A DNA stretch of 64,000 nt from Variovorax terrae (GTDB lineage: Bacteria; Pseudomonadota; Gammaproteobacteria; Burkholderiales; Burkholderiaceae_C), in NCBI RefSeq assembly GCF_022809125.1, contig NZ_JALGBI010000001.1, positions 1,240,001 through 1,304,000 on the forward strand, in the 5' to 3' direction. Both the position numbers and the translations under genes were made by a program. The notes below the pieces were generated by a model, which had not been told where the DNA came from, searched no databases, and was given only the letters and a program-made list of their open reading frames with translations. Within the stretch, counting starts at the first letter, position 1. Each line of letters opens with the position of its first letter. Of this stretch, positions 28,798-39,001 are shown piece by piece.

Positions 28798-29795
28798 TTG
28801 ACTTGCTGCCTCACCATCTGGAGGATGCCGGTCTGGGTGACGACCTGCTTGTAGTGGGCCTGCTGGTCGGTCCATTTGCGCGCGAACGCGGCCGGCCCCA
28901 TGTAGACGGGCTCCAGCCCGAGCTGGCGGATCGAATCCTGCATCGCCGCCGTATTGAGCGCCTTGTCGAGAGCGTCGGCGAGCTTCTTCCTCACGGGCTC
29001 GGGCAGGTTCTTCGGCGCGCCGATGCCCTGCCAGAGGGTCACGACCACGTCATAGCCCTTCTCGCGCGCGGTAGGTGCGTCCTTGAACAGTGGGTCGGCC
29101 AGGCGCTGCTCGCCGAACACCACGAGCACCCGGATCTTGCCGGCCTTGACCTGTTCCTTGATGTCGACCGGGTTGATGCCGCCGGCCTGGATGTGGCCGC
29201 CCAGCAGCGAGGTGATCAGGCTGCCGCCGCCGTCGAAGTTGACGGGCTCCATCGGGATCTTGGCCAACTGCTGCAGGTGGGCCGGGCCGATGTGCGAGGT
29301 GTTGCCGATGCCGGTGATGCCGTAGTTGGTCTTCTGCGGATTGGCGCGCGCGTAGGCCGCGAATTCCTCGAAGGTCTTCCAGGGCGCGTCGCCCCTGACG
29401 GCCAGCACGAAAGGCACCTCGCCGACCTGGGCGATGGCGTCCAGATCGGTGGCGTAGTTGTGGCGCGCAATGCCGTAGAGCGGCTGCGTCACCATGCCGC
29501 TGTTCGTGATGCCGATGGTGTAGCCGTCGGGCTTGGCCTGCACCAGTTCATTGAGGCCGATCATGGCGGCGGCGCCGGGCTTGTTCTCGACTACCACGGC
29601 CTGGCCGAGCTGCTTTTCCAGATCGCGCGCGACCAGCCGGGCCACCAGGTCCGAGCTGCCGCCCGGACCGAACGGGACGATCATCTTGACCGGCCGGTTC
29701 GGGTAGTCCTGGCTCCAGGCCGCGGGGCCGGTGAGGCCCGCGCAGGCCGCCGCGAGGGCGGTGGCCAGAATTCGTCTTCGTTGGATGGGTGTCAT
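28794..29795 (-). CDS. Bug/TctC-family periplasmic receptor
   Basis: A 333-residue receptor with signal peptide ending GPAAWS (about residue 28), then QDYPNRPVKMIVPFGPGGSS, VVVENKPGAA and KPDGYTIG. Instead of the common VPYKG it has MEPVNFDGGGSLITSLLGGH, so the ligand site may differ from the other Bug proteins here. Its stop overlaps the start of GH67-like paralogue B (ATGA), which ties this receptor to those enzymes. Upstream is galactarate dehydratase (41-bp gap). The ligand may be a uronic-acid-containing compound (inference). Confidence 0.88.
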   Translation of the reverse strand: MTPIQRRRILATALAAACAGLTGPAAWSQDYPNRPVKMIVPFGPGGSSDLVARLVARDLEKQLGQAVVVENKPGAAAMIGLNELVQAKPDGYTIGITNSGMVTQPLYGIARHNYATDLDAIAQVGEVPFVLAVRGDAPWKTFEEFAAYARANPQKTNYGITGIGNTSHIGPAHLQQLAKIPMEPVNFDGGGSLITSLLGGHIQAGGINPVDIKEQVKAGKIRVLVVFGEQRLADPLFKDAPTAREKGYDVVVTLWQGIGAPKNLPEPVRKKLADALDKALNTAAMQDSIRQLGLEPVYMGPAAFARKWTDQQAHYKQVVTQTGILQMVRQQVK

Positions 29796-29836
29796 GTCTA
29801 TGTCTCCTTCGTTGTTATGGGGCTCTCGGGGCCCCG

Positions 29837-31417
29837 TCAGGTAATCGGTGCCGGATTGAACAGCACCAACGCGTTGTGCAGCTTCCAATGCTCTGCCCAG
29901 GTTTTCTTGCGGCCGCTGGCCACGTCCAGCATCAGACGGAACAGCTCCCAGCCCACGTCTTCGATGCTTGCCGTGCCGTCGGCGATGCGGCCGGCGTTCA
30001 CGTCCATCAGGTCGTGCCAGCGGCGCGCCAGCTCGCTGCGCGTGGCCACCTTGATGACCGGGCAAGCGGCCAGGCCATAGGGCGTGCCGCGGCCGGTGGT
30101 GAAGACATGCAGGTTCATGCCGGCTGCGAGCTGCAGGGTGCCGCAGATGAAATCGCTGGCCGGCGTGGCGGCGTACACCAGGCCATGGTCTATGCGGCGG
30201 TCCGCCAGCCTTTGCCCCGGCGACAGCACGCCCGTGATCGGTGCGGTGCCGCTCTTGACGATGGAGCCCATGGCCTTCTCGACGATGTTCGACAGGCCGC
30301 CCTTCTTGTTGCCGGGCGTGGTGTTGGCGCTGCGGTCCGCCTTGCCCTTGTCGAGATAGGCGTCGTACCAGGCCATCTCCTGGATCATCGCCTGGGCCAC
30401 GCCGGGGCTTGCCGCGCGCGAAGTGAGCTGGTCTATGCCGTCGCGCACCTCGGTCACCTCGCTGAACATCACGGTCGCGCCCGCGCGCACGAGCAAGTCG
30501 GTGCAAAAGCCCACCGCTGGATTCGCCGTGACGCCGCTGAACGCATCGCTGCCGCCGCATTGCACGCCCACGACCAGCGCGCTGGCGGGCACGGTCTCGC
30601 GCCGGCGCGCGTCAAGGCGCCGCAGGTGCGCCTGGGCGCTGTCCATGATGGCGTCGATCATGGACATGAAGCCCACATGCGCCTCGTCCTGCAGGCAGAC
30701 CACGTCCAGCGCGGGCTCTCGCTGATCCACGATGGGAAAGGAGCCGGGCGGCAGCAGGCGCTCGGGCTGCAGCTTCTCGCAGCCCAGGCTCACCACCATC
30801 ACCTCGCCGCCAAAGTTCGGGTTGTGGCTGATGTTGCGCAGCGTGCGCTGCGGTATTTCGGCGCCCGGGGCGTCGATTGCCACGCCGCAGCCATAGGTGT
30901 GTTCCAGCCCGACCACGTCATCGACGTTCGGGTATTTCGGCAGCAGTTCCGACTTGATCCTGCGCACCGCAAAGTCGAGCACGCCGGCCACGCATTGCAC
31001 CGTGGTGGTGATGGCCAGGATGTTGCGCGTGCCGACCGAGCCGTCGGCATTGCGGTAGCCCTCGAAGGTGTAGCCTTCCAGCGGCGGCATCGCGGGCGGC
31101 CGCCGCGTGGCGATGGGCAGGCTGCCGTCCAGCTCGCGCGCCTCGGGCATCTTCAGCAGGCGTTCATGCACCCAGCTGCCGGCCGCGATGTCTTTTGCCG
31201 CATGGCCGATGGCCACGTTGTAGCGCAGCACGGGGGCGCCGGCGGGCAGGTCGGCCAGCGCCACCTTGTGGCCTTGCGGCACCGGCTCGCGCAGGGCGAG
31301 GCCCGAGGGCAGCAGGGTGCCAGCCGGCAGGCCGCCCTCGTTGGCGACGATCGCGACGTTGTCGCCCTCGTGCATGCGGATGAGCAGCGGGGGCTGGTGC
31401 GGCGGCGGGGCATTCAT
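29837..31417 (-). CDS. garD: UxaA-family galactarate dehydratase
   Basis: A 526-residue UxaA-family hydro-lyase with an N-terminal SAF-like domain (about 10-95) and a C-terminal catalytic region containing [53 protein letters not shown] and the C-terminal [16 protein letters not shown]. Family members dehydrate galactarate or altronate. Because uronate dehydrogenase, lactonase, glucarate dehydratase and KdgD are alongside and uronate isomerase is not, galactarate to 5-dehydro-4-deoxyglucarate is the better call. It follows dctM by 10 bp. Confidence 0.85.
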   Translation of the reverse strand: MNAPPPHQPPLLIRMHEGDNVAIVANEGGLPAGTLLPSGLALREPVPQGHKVALADLPAGAPVLRYNVAIGHAAKDIAAGSWVHERLLKMPEARELDGSLPIATRRPPAMPPLEGYTFEGYRNADGSVGTRNILAITTTVQCVAGVLDFAVRRIKSELLPKYPNVDDVVGLEHTYGCGVAIDAPGAEIPQRTLRNISHNPNFGGEVMVVSLGCEKLQPERLLPPGSFPIVDQREPALDVVCLQDEAHVGFMSMIDAIMDSAQAHLRRLDARRRETVPASALVVGVQCGGSDAFSGVTANPAVGFCTDLLVRAGATVMFSEVTEVRDGIDQLTSRAASPGVAQAMIQEMAWYDAYLDKGKADRSANTTPGNKKGGLSNIVEKAMGSIVKSGTAPITGVLSPGQRLADRRIDHGLVYAATPASDFICGTLQLAAGMNLHVFTTGRGTPYGLAACPVIKVATRSELARRWHDLMDVNAGRIADGTASIEDVGWELFRLMLDVASGRKKTWAEHWKLHNALVLFNPAPIT

Positions 31418-31427
31418 CGGGCGGTCC

Positions 31428-32714
31428 TCATTTGCCCATGAACAGGCCGGGCAGCCACATGGAGAACGCCGGCACGAAGGTCACCAGCATCAGCGCCGCG
31501 ATCAGCGCGCCGTAGAACGGCCAGATCGTGCGCATCACATAGCCGACCGACACGCCGCCGATGGCGCAGCCGACGAACTGGGTCGTGCCCACGGGCGGCG
31601 TGTTCAGGCCGAGCGCGCAGTTGATCAGCATCACCATGCCGAACTGCACCGAGCTCATGCCGTAGTGCTGGGCGATCGGCAGGAAGATCGGCGTGCACAG
31701 CAGGATGGTGGCCGCCATGTCGAGGAAGGTGCCCAGCACGAACAGGATGACGTTGATGAGCAGGAAGATCATCCACGGCTCGGTGGTGATCCTGGACAGC
31801 ATCTGCCCCGTGAGCTCGGCCACGCCATAGAGGCTGATGAGGTAGCCGAAGGTGCTGGAGATGCCGATCAGCAGCAGCACCACGCCGGTGGTGCGCACCG
31901 CCTTGGCCGCAGCCTTGATGAAATGCTCCCACTTCAGGGTGCGGTAGACGAAGATCGTCAAGGCCAGGGCGTAGAGCACGGCCACGGCGGCCGACTCGGT
32001 GGCGGTGAAGACGCCGCTCAGGATGCCGCCCAGGATCAGCACCACCACGAACAGGCCGGGCAGGGCGGCGGCGAACGAGCGCGCCACGATGCTCCAGCCC
32101 GGGAACGTGCCCGCCGGGTAGCCGCGCCTGACGGCCACCAGGTAGGCGGCGGCCAGGTTGCTCAGGGTCAGGATCAGGGCGGGCAGCAGGCCGGCCAGGA
32201 TCAGCGCCGCGATCGACACCTTGCCGCCGGCCGCCAGCGAATAGATGATGAGGTTGTGGCTGGTGGGCATCAGCGCACCGACCAGGGCCGCGTGCGTGGT
32301 CACGTTGACGGCGTAGTCCGCGTGGTAGCCCTCCTTCTTCATCATCGGGATCATCACGGCGCCCATGGCCGAGACATCGGCCACCGGCGAGCCCGAGACG
32401 CCGCCGAACAGCGTGCAGGCCACCACGTTGGACATGCCCAGGCCGCCGCGCACGTGGCCGACCAGGTTCTTCGCCAGCGCGACGATGCGGTCGGCGATGC
32501 CGCCGTACATCATCAGCTCGCCGGCGAAGATGAAGAACGGAATCGCCAGGAAGGAGAAGATGCCCATGCCGGAGGTCATCTGCTGGAAGCCGACGGCCAG
32601 CGGCAGCCCTTCGTAGAGCAGGGTGGACAGGGCTGACAGCCCGATGGCGAACGCCACCGGCACGCCCAGCAGCAGGAACAGCGTGAAACTGACGCAGAGG
32701 ATGGTGAGAGCCAT
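31428..32714 (-). CDS. dctM: TRAP transporter large permease (DctM)
   Basis: A 428-residue DctM-type membrane subunit with about 12 hydrophobic segments. Family patterns are [54 protein letters not shown] and the C-terminal [16 protein letters not shown]. It couples sodium or proton influx to uptake of the ligand delivered by DctP. It follows dctQ by 3 bp. Together with the uronate genes it is likely the glucuronate/galacturonate importer. Confidence 0.95.
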   Translation of the reverse strand: MALTILCVSFTLFLLLGVPVAFAIGLSALSTLLYEGLPLAVGFQQMTSGMGIFSFLAIPFFIFAGELMMYGGIADRIVALAKNLVGHVRGGLGMSNVVACTLFGGVSGSPVADVSAMGAVMIPMMKKEGYHADYAVNVTTHAALVGALMPTSHNLIIYSLAAGGKVSIAALILAGLLPALILTLSNLAAAYLVAVRRGYPAGTFPGWSIVARSFAAALPGLFVVVLILGGILSGVFTATESAAVAVLYALALTIFVYRTLKWEHFIKAAAKAVRTTGVVLLLIGISSTFGYLISLYGVAELTGQMLSRITTEPWMIFLLINVILFVLGTFLDMAATILLCTPIFLPIAQHYGMSSVQFGMVMLINCALGLNTPPVGTTQFVGCAIGGVSVGYVMRTIWPFYGALIAALMLVTFVPAFSMWLPGLFMGK

Positions 32715-32717
32715 GAA

Positions 32718-33206
32718 TCAATTCCAGGAGGGTTCCACTTCGCGCCCCTGGGCCAGGGCCATCAGGTGTTCGATCGAAAACAGGACGATGAGGACGCCCG
32801 CGACGGCCGCGGGAATGTATTTCCAGCCCTCGGAAATCCACAGCGTGGGCAGGCGGTAGGACCAGACGGACAGGGCGAGGTAGCCGCAGTTCCAGGCCAT
32901 GGCGGCGCCGAACAGCAGCACCAGCGCGTGGATCAGGTATTCCATCCGCAGGCGGATGCGCTCGGGCGCCAGGATCAGCAGCGACTCCAGGCCGATGTGG
33001 CCCGCATCGCGCACGCCGACGGCGGTACCCAGCATGGTGACGTAGAGCACCAGCAGCAGGGCCAGGCTCTCCGCCCAGGTGGGCGTGTTGTTGAGAACGT
33101 AGCGGCCGAACACCTGCCAGGACACGGCGCAGATCAGCGCCACGATGCCGGCGATGCCCAGCCACATGCAGGCCCGGGCGAGCCGGCGGCAGAGGGTGGT
33201 GTACAT
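32718..33206 (-). CDS. dctQ: TRAP transporter small permease (DctQ)
   Basis: A 162-residue protein with four hydrophobic segments and the DctQ pattern VFGRYVLNNTPTWAESLALLLVLYVTMLG, then GVRDAGHIGLESLL. It pairs with DctM in the membrane. The gene lies between dctP (66-bp gap) and dctM (3-bp gap), the standard PQM order. Confidence 0.92.
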   Translation of the reverse strand: MYTTLCRRLARACMWLGIAGIVALICAVSWQVFGRYVLNNTPTWAESLALLLVLYVTMLGTAVGVRDAGHIGLESLLILAPERIRLRMEYLIHALVLLFGAAMAWNCGYLALSVWSYRLPTLWISEGWKYIPAAVAGVLIVLFSIEHLMALAQGREVEPSWN

Positions 33207-33272
33207 GGTGAAGCGTCGTGCATCCGCCGGGCCCGGGCCTGCGGCAGGCCCGGACGGCAGCGGAAGGAGGTG

Positions 33273-34247
33273 TTACTTCGTGTCCTGGATGCGCTTGACC
33301 AGGTCCTTGAGCTTGGCGTCCGTGATGAACTTGTCATACACCGGCTTCATCGCGGACTGGAACGAGGCCTTGTCGACCTCGATGATCTGGGCGCCGCCGG
33401 CCTTCACGATGGCCAGCGATTTCTCCTCGCGCTCGTCCCACAGCTTGCGCATGTAGGGCACCGATTCCTTGGCGGCCTGGCGGATCGCCTTCTGGTCGTC
33501 GGGGCCGAGCGTGTCCCACACGCGCTTGGAGAACAGCAGCATCTCGGGCGCCATCGAGTGGTCGGTCACCGAGAAGTACTTGGCCACCTCGAAGTGGCGC
33601 GAGCTTTCGTAGGACGGGTAGTTGTTCTCGGCGCCATCCACCAGGCCGGTCTTGAGCGCGGTGTAGACCTCGCCGAACGGCATGGGCGTGGCGTTGGCGC
33701 CCATGGCTTCGAGCAGCGCGACCCACAGGTCGGACTGCTGCACGCGGATCTTCAGGCCCTTGGCGTCGGCCAGGGTGCGCACCGGTTTCTTGGCGGTGTA
33801 GAGAGAGCGCGAGCCGCTGTCGTAGTAGGCCAGGCCGATGAAGCCCTGGGGCGCGCAGGAGGCCAGGATCTCCTCGCCGATCGGGCCGTCGAGCACATGG
33901 CGCATGTGTTCCTTGGAGCGGAACAGGAAGGGCATGGTCGGCACCTGCGTCGAGGCACAGATGTTGTTCATCGGCGCGATGTTCACGCGCGTCATGGCCA
34001 GCGCGCCGATCTTGGTCTGCTCGATGGTGTCCTTCTCGTTGCCCAGGGCGCTGTTGTTGAACACCTTGATGCTGTGTTTGCCGTTGGTCAGCGCCTTCAG
34101 GCGCTCGCCCATGAACTTGACGGCATCGACCGTGGGATAGCCGTCGGGGTGGATGTCGGAGGAGCGGAATTCGGTGGCGTGGGCGCTGAATGCCAGTGCG
34201 GCAGCCAGGCCCACGAGGCCATGTCGGAGCGTTTGTTGGAGTGTCAT
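33273..34247 (-). CDS. dctP: TRAP transporter substrate-binding protein (DctP), probably uronate-specific
   Basis: A 324-residue receptor with signal peptide ending AFSAHA (residue 24), then [20 protein letters not shown]. It contains the DctP signature [10 protein letters not shown] (the arginine that binds the carboxylate) and [26 protein letters not shown], which resembles TRAP receptors known to bind D-glucuronate and D-galacturonate in Polaromonas. Lying downstream of uronate dehydrogenase and lactonase on the same strand makes a hexuronate ligand likely. Confidence 0.9.
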   Translation of the reverse strand: MTLQQTLRHGLVGLAAALAFSAHATEFRSSDIHPDGYPTVDAVKFMGERLKALTNGKHSIKVFNNSALGNEKDTIEQTKIGALAMTRVNIAPMNNICASTQVPTMPFLFRSKEHMRHVLDGPIGEEILASCAPQGFIGLAYYDSGSRSLYTAKKPVRTLADAKGLKIRVQQSDLWVALLEAMGANATPMPFGEVYTALKTGLVDGAENNYPSYESSRHFEVAKYFSVTDHSMAPEMLLFSKRVWDTLGPDDQKAIRQAAKESVPYMRKLWDEREEKSLAIVKAGGAQIIEVDKASFQSAMKPVYDKFITDAKLKDLVKRIQDTK

Positions 34248-34287
34248 GTCTTCCTCTCAGGTTGGTGGTGTGGCAAGGGAAAGGGGG

Positions 34288-35172
34288 TCAGCCGGCGAAC
34301 GCCGGCTCCGGCAGGCCGCGCACGCCGGGGTGCAGCGCGAACACGCCGCCGGCCAGCGGCTGGTCCGACAGGTCGATGCCATCCGGCCGGATCGAGGTGA
34401 CGAACAGCGTGTCCAGGCCAGGGCCGCCGAAGGCGCACATGGCGGGTTTCTTCACCGGCACGGGCAGCGAGCGGTCGAGCTGGCCGGCGGGTGTGAAGCG
34501 GTGCACCAGCCCGGCGTCGTTGCCGCAGATCCAGTAGCCGCCGTCCTCGTCCACCGCGGCGCCGTCGGGCCGGCCGGGCAGCGGGGCCATGTCCACGAAC
34601 AGGCGGCGACGCGAGGGCGTGCCGCTGGCGGTGTCGTAGTCGAATGCCCAGATCTTCTGCACCGAGGGGTGCGAATCCGACAGGTACATGGTGCGGCCGT
34701 CCGGGCTGAAGGCCAGGCCGTTCGGCACGATGAAGCCGTCCAGCCGCGGCGCCAGATCGCTATTGTTTTGATAGCAATAAAGCACCCCGGCATGCCGACC
34801 TGCGGCCATATCGAGCAACATGGTGCCGGCCCAAAAGCGGCCCTGGCGGTCGCAGCGACCGTCGTTGAAGCGCATGCCGGGCTGGGCGTGCCGTACCACC
34901 GCCAGAGGCTGGGCGGCCAGCGCGCCGGCGCTGCCCGGGGCCAGGTGGAACAGGCCCGACTCCATTGCCGCGAGCCAGCCGCCCTGGGCATGCGGCGCGA
35001 TGCAGCCGGTCATCTCCGGCGTGGCCCAGGCGCTGAGCCCGCCGCTGGCGGTGTGCCAGCGGTGCAGCCGGCGCGCCGGGATGTCCACCCAGTAGAGCGC
35101 CTGCTCATCCGGGCGCCAGACCGGGCTCTCGCCGGTGGCGTTGCGTGCGTCGACAACCAGTTCGGCCTGCAT
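34288..35172 (-). CDS. SMP-30/gluconolactonase-family aldarolactonase
   Basis: A 294-residue six-bladed propeller of the SMP-30 family with the metal-site motifs GESPVW (14-19), MRFNDGRCDRQGRFWAGTM (100-118) and VPNGLAFSPDGRTMYLSDS (149-167). It would open the 1,4- or 1,5-aldarolactone produced by uronate dehydrogenase, whose gene ends 23 bp upstream. Residues 132-139 (YCYQNNSD) are encoded by a 17-bp repeat head at 34759-34775, an AT-rich patch unlike the rest. Relative to the family pattern there seems to be no net length change there. Confidence 0.88.
   Translation of the reverse strand: MQAELVVDARNATGESPVWRPDEQALYWVDIPARRLHRWHTASGGLSAWATPEMTGCIAPHAQGGWLAAMESGLFHLAPGSAGALAAQPLAVVRHAQPGMRFNDGRCDRQGRFWAGTMLLDMAAGRHAGVLYCYQNNSDLAPRLDGFIVPNGLAFSPDGRTMYLSDSHPSVQKIWAFDYDTASGTPSRRRLFVDMAPLPGRPDGAAVDEDGGYWICGNDAGLVHRFTPAGQLDRSLPVPVKKPAMCAFGGPGLDTLFVTSIRPDGIDLSDQPLAGGVFALHPGVRGLPEPAFAG
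34759..34775. repeat. 17-bp repeat head inside the lactonase coding sequence
   Basis: GCTAT-TGTTTTG-ATAGC, identical base for base to the head of the copy at 53848-53864. It lies in frame in the lactonase gene, and I see no convincing 24-bp tail on either side. Confidence 0.7.
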
Positions 35173-35195
35173 GGGGATGCTCGCGGTGGGTGATG

Positions 35196-36008
35196 TCAGA
35201 GCGTCTCGAACGGGCCGGCCTTGACGAAGTTGCCGCCCTGGTAGACGGCGACGGCTGCGTCAGGCGCCGGCAGCGGCTGCTGCTCCACCTGGCCGCGAAA
35301 GGCCTCGGAGCTGTCCCGGGCCTCGAAGCCCAGGTGCGCGGCCAGATGGTTGTTCCACCAGAGGTTGCGGTTGGCCGACATGCCATAGACCACGGTGTGG
35401 CCGACGCCCGGCGTGAACAGGCTGCGGCGCACCAGTTCGGTCAGGTCGCGGTAGCTCATCCAGGTGGACATCATGCGGCGGTCCCTGGGCTCGGGAAACG
35501 ACGAGCCGATGCGGATGCACACGGTTTCGATGCCGTAGCGGTCGAAGTAGAAGCGCGACAGGTCCTCGCCATAGGACTTGGACAGGCCGTAGTAGCCGTC
35601 GGGCCGGCGCGCGGCGCCGGCGTCGATCGTCTCGTCCTGGCGGTAGAAGCCGGTCACGTGGTTGGAACTGGCGAACACCACGCGCCGCACGCCGTGCCGG
35701 CGCGCCGCTTCGTAGAGGTGGAACACCCCCTTGATGTTGGCTTCCAGGATCTCCTCGAACGGGCGCTCGACCGAGACGCCGCCCAGGTGCACGACGGCGT
35801 CGCAGCCCTGGACCAGCGCATCCACCGCGGCCTTGTCGGCCAGGTCGCAGGGCACGACTTCCTCGTGGGCGCCCGCGGCCGCCATGCCGGCGATGTCCGA
35901 CAGGCGCAGGGTGCGGGCATAGGGCTTGAGGCTGTCGCGCAGGATCTGGCCCAGGCCGCCGGCGGCGCCGGTGAGCAGGAGCCGGCCGAGTGATTGTCCC
36001 GTCGTCAT
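35196..36008 (-). CDS. udh: Uronate dehydrogenase (SDR/epimerase family)
   Basis: A 270-residue NAD-dependent SDR of the uronate dehydrogenase type, oxidising D-glucuronate or D-galacturonate at C1 to the aldarolactone. The cofactor motif is TGAAGGLGQ (13-21), the active site SSNHVTGFY (114-122) with Y140-xxx-K144 (YGLSK), and RIGSSFPEPRDRRMMSTW is a family-typical stretch. The ATG at 36008 gives the standard length (about 265-270). It heads the minus-strand run and is divergent from the GntR regulator, sharing a 77-bp control region. Confidence 0.88.
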   Translation of the reverse strand: MTTGQSLGRLLLTGAAGGLGQILRDSLKPYARTLRLSDIAGMAAAGAHEEVVPCDLADKAAVDALVQGCDAVVHLGGVSVERPFEEILEANIKGVFHLYEAARRHGVRRVVFASSNHVTGFYRQDETIDAGAARRPDGYYGLSKSYGEDLSRFYFDRYGIETVCIRIGSSFPEPRDRRMMSTWMSYRDLTELVRRSLFTPGVGHTVVYGMSANRNLWWNNHLAAHLGFEARDSSEAFRGQVEQQPLPAPDAAVAVYQGGNFVKAGPFETL

Positions 36009-36049
36009 TCTTCGCAATCCATGGTGGAGGGGTTGGAGGTATGTTATCG

Positions 36050-36062
36050 GTTGTCGTACAAC
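36050..36062. promoter_or_regulatory. Candidate GntR operator, udh/gntR intergenic
   Basis: GTTGT-CGT-ACAAC is a perfect inverted repeat in the 77 bp between udh and gntR. FadR-branch GntR regulators typically bind TTGT-N3-ACAA. The block CGTACAACAT recurs upstream of the Bug gene at 37007. Confidence 0.65.
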
Positions 36063-36085
36063 ATGAAAGTCATTATCATCAGTCC

Positions 36086-36916
36086 ATGGCAAATCTGTCA
36101 ACAGCATCGGCTCCGGATATTCCCGAGGTGGCGGCCGCCGCCCCGGCGGGGCCCGCGGGGCGCCTGGCCGAGCGCCCGCGCAGGCGCTCGCGCAGCCTTG
36201 CACACGAACTGGTCGAGGGCCTGGGCGGCCAGATCCAGTCGCAGGTGCTGCGGCCGGGCGACAAGCTGCCCACCGAGTCCGAGATCATGCAGGCCTACGG
36301 CGTCAGCCGCACCGTGGTGCGCGAGGCGCTGTCGCGGCTGCAGGCGGCCGGGCTGGTGGAGACGCATCACGGCATCGGCACGTTCGTGCTGGAGGCGCGG
36401 CCCACGACGAGTTTCCGCATCGATCCGGCCGACATCGCCACGGCGGTCGACGTACTGGCGGTGCTGGAATTGCGCATTAGCCTGGAGACCGAGTCCGCCG
36501 GGCTGGCGGCCCTGCGCCGCACCGATGAGCAGTTGGCCGAGATGCGCCGCGCACTCGATGCCTTCGAGGCCCATGTGGGCGATGCGGGCGATACCGTGTC
36601 GCCCGACTTCCGGTTCCATCTGCAGATCGCCAATGCCACCGGCAACCGCTACTTTGCCGACATCATGAGCCACCTCGGGGCCACGCTGATTCCGCGCACC
36701 CGCATCAATTCGTCGAAGCTTGCGATGGAGCATCTGTCGCAGTACCTGCGCCGCGTGAACCGCGAGCACGAGGAGATCTACGAGGCGATTGCGCGCCGCG
36801 ATCCCGAGTCGGCGCGCGCCGCCATGCGCATCCATCTCACCAACAGCCGCGAGCGCCTGCGCCGGGCGCAGGAGGCCTCCGAGGCGGCAGAGCGGCAGGG
36901 CGGCGCCCCGGTCTAG
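36086..36916 (+). CDS. GntR/FadR-family regulator of the uronate cluster
   Basis: A 276-residue FCD-type GntR regulator. The winged helix spans about 38-105 (LRPGDKLPTESEIMQAYGVS, RTVVREALSRLQAAGLVETH, GIGTFVLE); the FCD ligand domain follows with ELRISLETESAGLAAL, FHLQIANATGN and HEEIYEAIARRDPESARAAM. The start at 36086 is chosen because the longer frame would cross the putative operator. It lies between the two divergent halves of the uronate cluster and probably controls both; the effector is likely a pathway sugar acid (inference). Confidence 0.88.
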   Translation: MANLSTASAPDIPEVAAAAPAGPAGRLAERPRRRSRSLAHELVEGLGGQIQSQVLRPGDKLPTESEIMQAYGVSRTVVREALSRLQAAGLVETHHGIGTFVLEARPTTSFRIDPADIATAVDVLAVLELRISLETESAGLAALRRTDEQLAEMRRALDAFEAHVGDAGDTVSPDFRFHLQIANATGNRYFADIMSHLGATLIPRTRINSSKLAMEHLSQYLRRVNREHEEIYEAIARRDPESARAAMRIHLTNSRERLRRAQEASEAAERQGGAPV

Positions 36917-36960
36917 CAGCGGGGCGGGTGGTGGTTGGACTTGCCTTTGGCTGATTTCGT

Positions 36961-36980
36961 GTTGTATGATGACGTACAAC
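36961..36980. promoter_or_regulatory. Candidate GntR operator upstream of the second uronate operon
   Basis: GTTGTA-N8-TACAAC forms a perfect 6-bp inverted repeat, and its right part shares CGTACAACAT with the site at 36050-36062. It lies 27 bp before the Bug receptor start in a 90-bp gap after gntR. Confidence 0.6.
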
Positions 36981-37006
36981 ATATCGACCAAACAGGAGAC
37001 TCCCGC

Positions 37007-37975
37007 ATGAACCTGAATCGTCGCAAGCTGCTGGCGGGCTCGCTGGCCCTGGGTCCGTTCGGGCACGAGGCGCTGGCTCAGGCCTGGCCGGCCAGGCCGC
37101 TGCGCATCGTCGTGCCGTACCCGCCGGGCGGGTCTTCCGACATCATTGCGCGCGCCATCAGCCAGCCGCTGTCCGAAGCGCTGAAACAGCCTGTCATCGT
37201 GGACAACAAGGCCGGGGCCAATGGCAACGTTGGTGCCGAGCTGGTGGCCAAGGCCGCGCCCGACGGCTACACGCTGCTGCTGTGCGATGTGGGCGCGCTG
37301 GCCATCAGCCCTTCGGTCTACACGCGGCTGCCGTTCGATCCGGGCCGGGACCTGCGCGGTGTCACCATGCTGGCCTATTCGCCGCACCTGCTGGTGGTGC
37401 ATCCTTCGGTGCCCGCCAGCAACCTCAAGGAACTGGTGGCGCTGTCGAAGAAAACCGAGCTCAACTTCGCCGTCACCGCCACCGGCAGCGCGCCGCATCT
37501 GGCCGGCGTGGCGCTGGAGCGCGCCAGCGGCGCGCGCTGGCAATACGTGCCCTACAAGGGCGGCGTGCAGGCCGTCTCCGATACCGTGGCGGGCCAGACC
37601 CAGGTGCTGATGAACGGCATGCTGGCCACGCTGCCGCAGGTGCAGGGCGGCAAGCTCAAGGTGCTGGGCGTGTCCAAGCGCACCCGCATGCCGCTGATCG
37701 GCGACGTGCCGACGATCGCGGAGCAGGGCGTGCCCGATTTCGAGTCAGGCACCTGGCAGGGCGCGCTGGTGCCGGCCGGCACGCCGGCCGCGGTGATTGC
37801 TAGGTTGAACGCCGAGCTGATCCGCATCATCCGCAGTCCCGAGATCCGCTCGCGGCTGGCCGGCCAGGGCGCCGAGGTCGTGACCATGGCGCCCACCGAG
37901 CAGGACCGTTTCTTCGGCGCCGAGCGCGCACGCTGGGCCCAGGTGGTGGCGCAGGCGCAGATCCGGCTCGACTAG
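37007..37975 (+). CDS. Bug/TctC-family periplasmic receptor
   Basis: A 322-residue receptor. [20 protein letters not shown] is a twin-arginine-like or Sec signal (RRKLL), followed by [40 protein letters not shown] and [12 protein letters not shown]. The ATG at 37007 has an AGGAG site 7 bp upstream. It is the first gene after the second putative GntR operator and is followed by kdgD. No permease partner is adjacent. Confidence 0.88.
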   Translation: MNLNRRKLLAGSLALGPFGHEALAQAWPARPLRIVVPYPPGGSSDIIARAISQPLSEALKQPVIVDNKAGANGNVGAELVAKAAPDGYTLLLCDVGALAISPSVYTRLPFDPGRDLRGVTMLAYSPHLLVVHPSVPASNLKELVALSKKTELNFAVTATGSAPHLAGVALERASGARWQYVPYKGGVQAVSDTVAGQTQVLMNGMLATLPQVQGGKLKVLGVSKRTRMPLIGDVPTIAEQGVPDFESGTWQGALVPAGTPAAVIARLNAELIRIIRSPEIRSRLAGQGAEVVTMAPTEQDRFFGAERARWAQVVAQAQIRLD

Positions 37976-38052
37976 GGCAGGGGTCTGCGGCCGCGCGCCC
38001 TCTCAGTTCCTCACCTCATCTTCTTTTTCAAATTACGCAACCCTCATTCACC

Positions 38053-38964
38053 ATGACGCCTCAAGAACTCAAATCCATCATGTCCCACGGCCTGCTGTCG
38101 TTCCCGCTGACCGACTTCGATGCCCAGGGCAACTTCAACCCGCGCGGCTACGCCGAGCGCCTGGAATGGCTGGCTCCCTACGGCGCCAGTGCGCTGTTCG
38201 CCGCGGGCGGCACCGGTGAATTCTTCTCGCTCACGGGCGACGAATACCCCGAGATCATCCAGACCGCGGTCAACACCTGCCGAGGCAAGGTGCCGATCAT
38301 CGCCGGCGCCGGCGGCCCGACCCGCTTCGCGATCCAGTGCGCCCAGGCCGCCGAGCGTGCCGGCGCGCATGGCGTGCTGCTGCTGCCGCACTACCTGACC
38401 GAGGCGGGCCAGGAAGGCCTGATCGCCCACGTCGAGCAGGTCTGCCGCAGCGTGAAATTCGGTGTGATCGTCTACAACCGCAACGCCTGCCGGCTGGGCC
38501 CTGATTCGCTGGCCATCCTGGCCGAGCGCTGCCCGAACCTGGTCGGCTTCAAGGACGGCATCGGCGACATCGAGCTGATGTCCTCGATCTACATGAAGAT
38601 GGGCGAACGCTTCGCCTACCTGGGCGGCCTGCCCACGGCCGAGGTCTATGCCGCGGCCTACAAGGCGCTCGGCACCCCGGTGTACTCGTCGGCGGTGTTC
38701 AACTTCATCCCGAAGACCGCGATGGACTTCTACCATGCCGTGGCCCGCGACGACATGGCCACCCAGCACCGCCTGCTGCGCGAATTCTTCATGCCCTACC
38801 TGGCGATCCGCAACAAGGGCCAGGGCTACGCGGTGAGCATCGTGAAGGCCGGGGCCAAGCTGGTCGGCCATGGCGCCGGCCCGGTGCGCGCGCCGCTGTC
38901 CGACCTCAAGCCCGCCGAGATGGAACAACTGGCCGCGCTGATCCAGAAGCTCGGCCCGCAGTAG
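38053..38964 (+). CDS. kdgD: 5-dehydro-4-deoxyglucarate dehydratase
   Basis: A 303-residue class I aldolase-fold dehydratase/decarboxylase of the DapA superfamily, converting 5-dehydro-4-deoxy-D-glucarate to 2,5-dioxopentanoate, water and CO2. The family N-terminus LSFPLTDFD, the [13 protein letters not shown] loop (52-64), Y141 in IVYNRNA and the Schiff-base lysine K167 in GFKDGIGD are all visible. It receives product from both garD and gudD and passes it to the aldehyde dehydrogenase three genes downstream. Confidence 0.94.
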   Translation: MTPQELKSIMSHGLLSFPLTDFDAQGNFNPRGYAERLEWLAPYGASALFAAGGTGEFFSLTGDEYPEIIQTAVNTCRGKVPIIAGAGGPTRFAIQCAQAAERAGAHGVLLLPHYLTEAGQEGLIAHVEQVCRSVKFGVIVYNRNACRLGPDSLAILAERCPNLVGFKDGIGDIELMSSIYMKMGERFAYLGGLPTAEVYAAAYKALGTPVYSSAVFNFIPKTAMDFYHAVARDDMATQHRLLREFFMPYLAIRNKGQGYAVSIVKAGAKLVGHGAGPVRAPLSDLKPAEMEQLAALIQKLGPQ

Positions 38965-39001
38965 GGCGCGCACTCGCAGAATCTCCATCAAGGAAACACC
39001 C

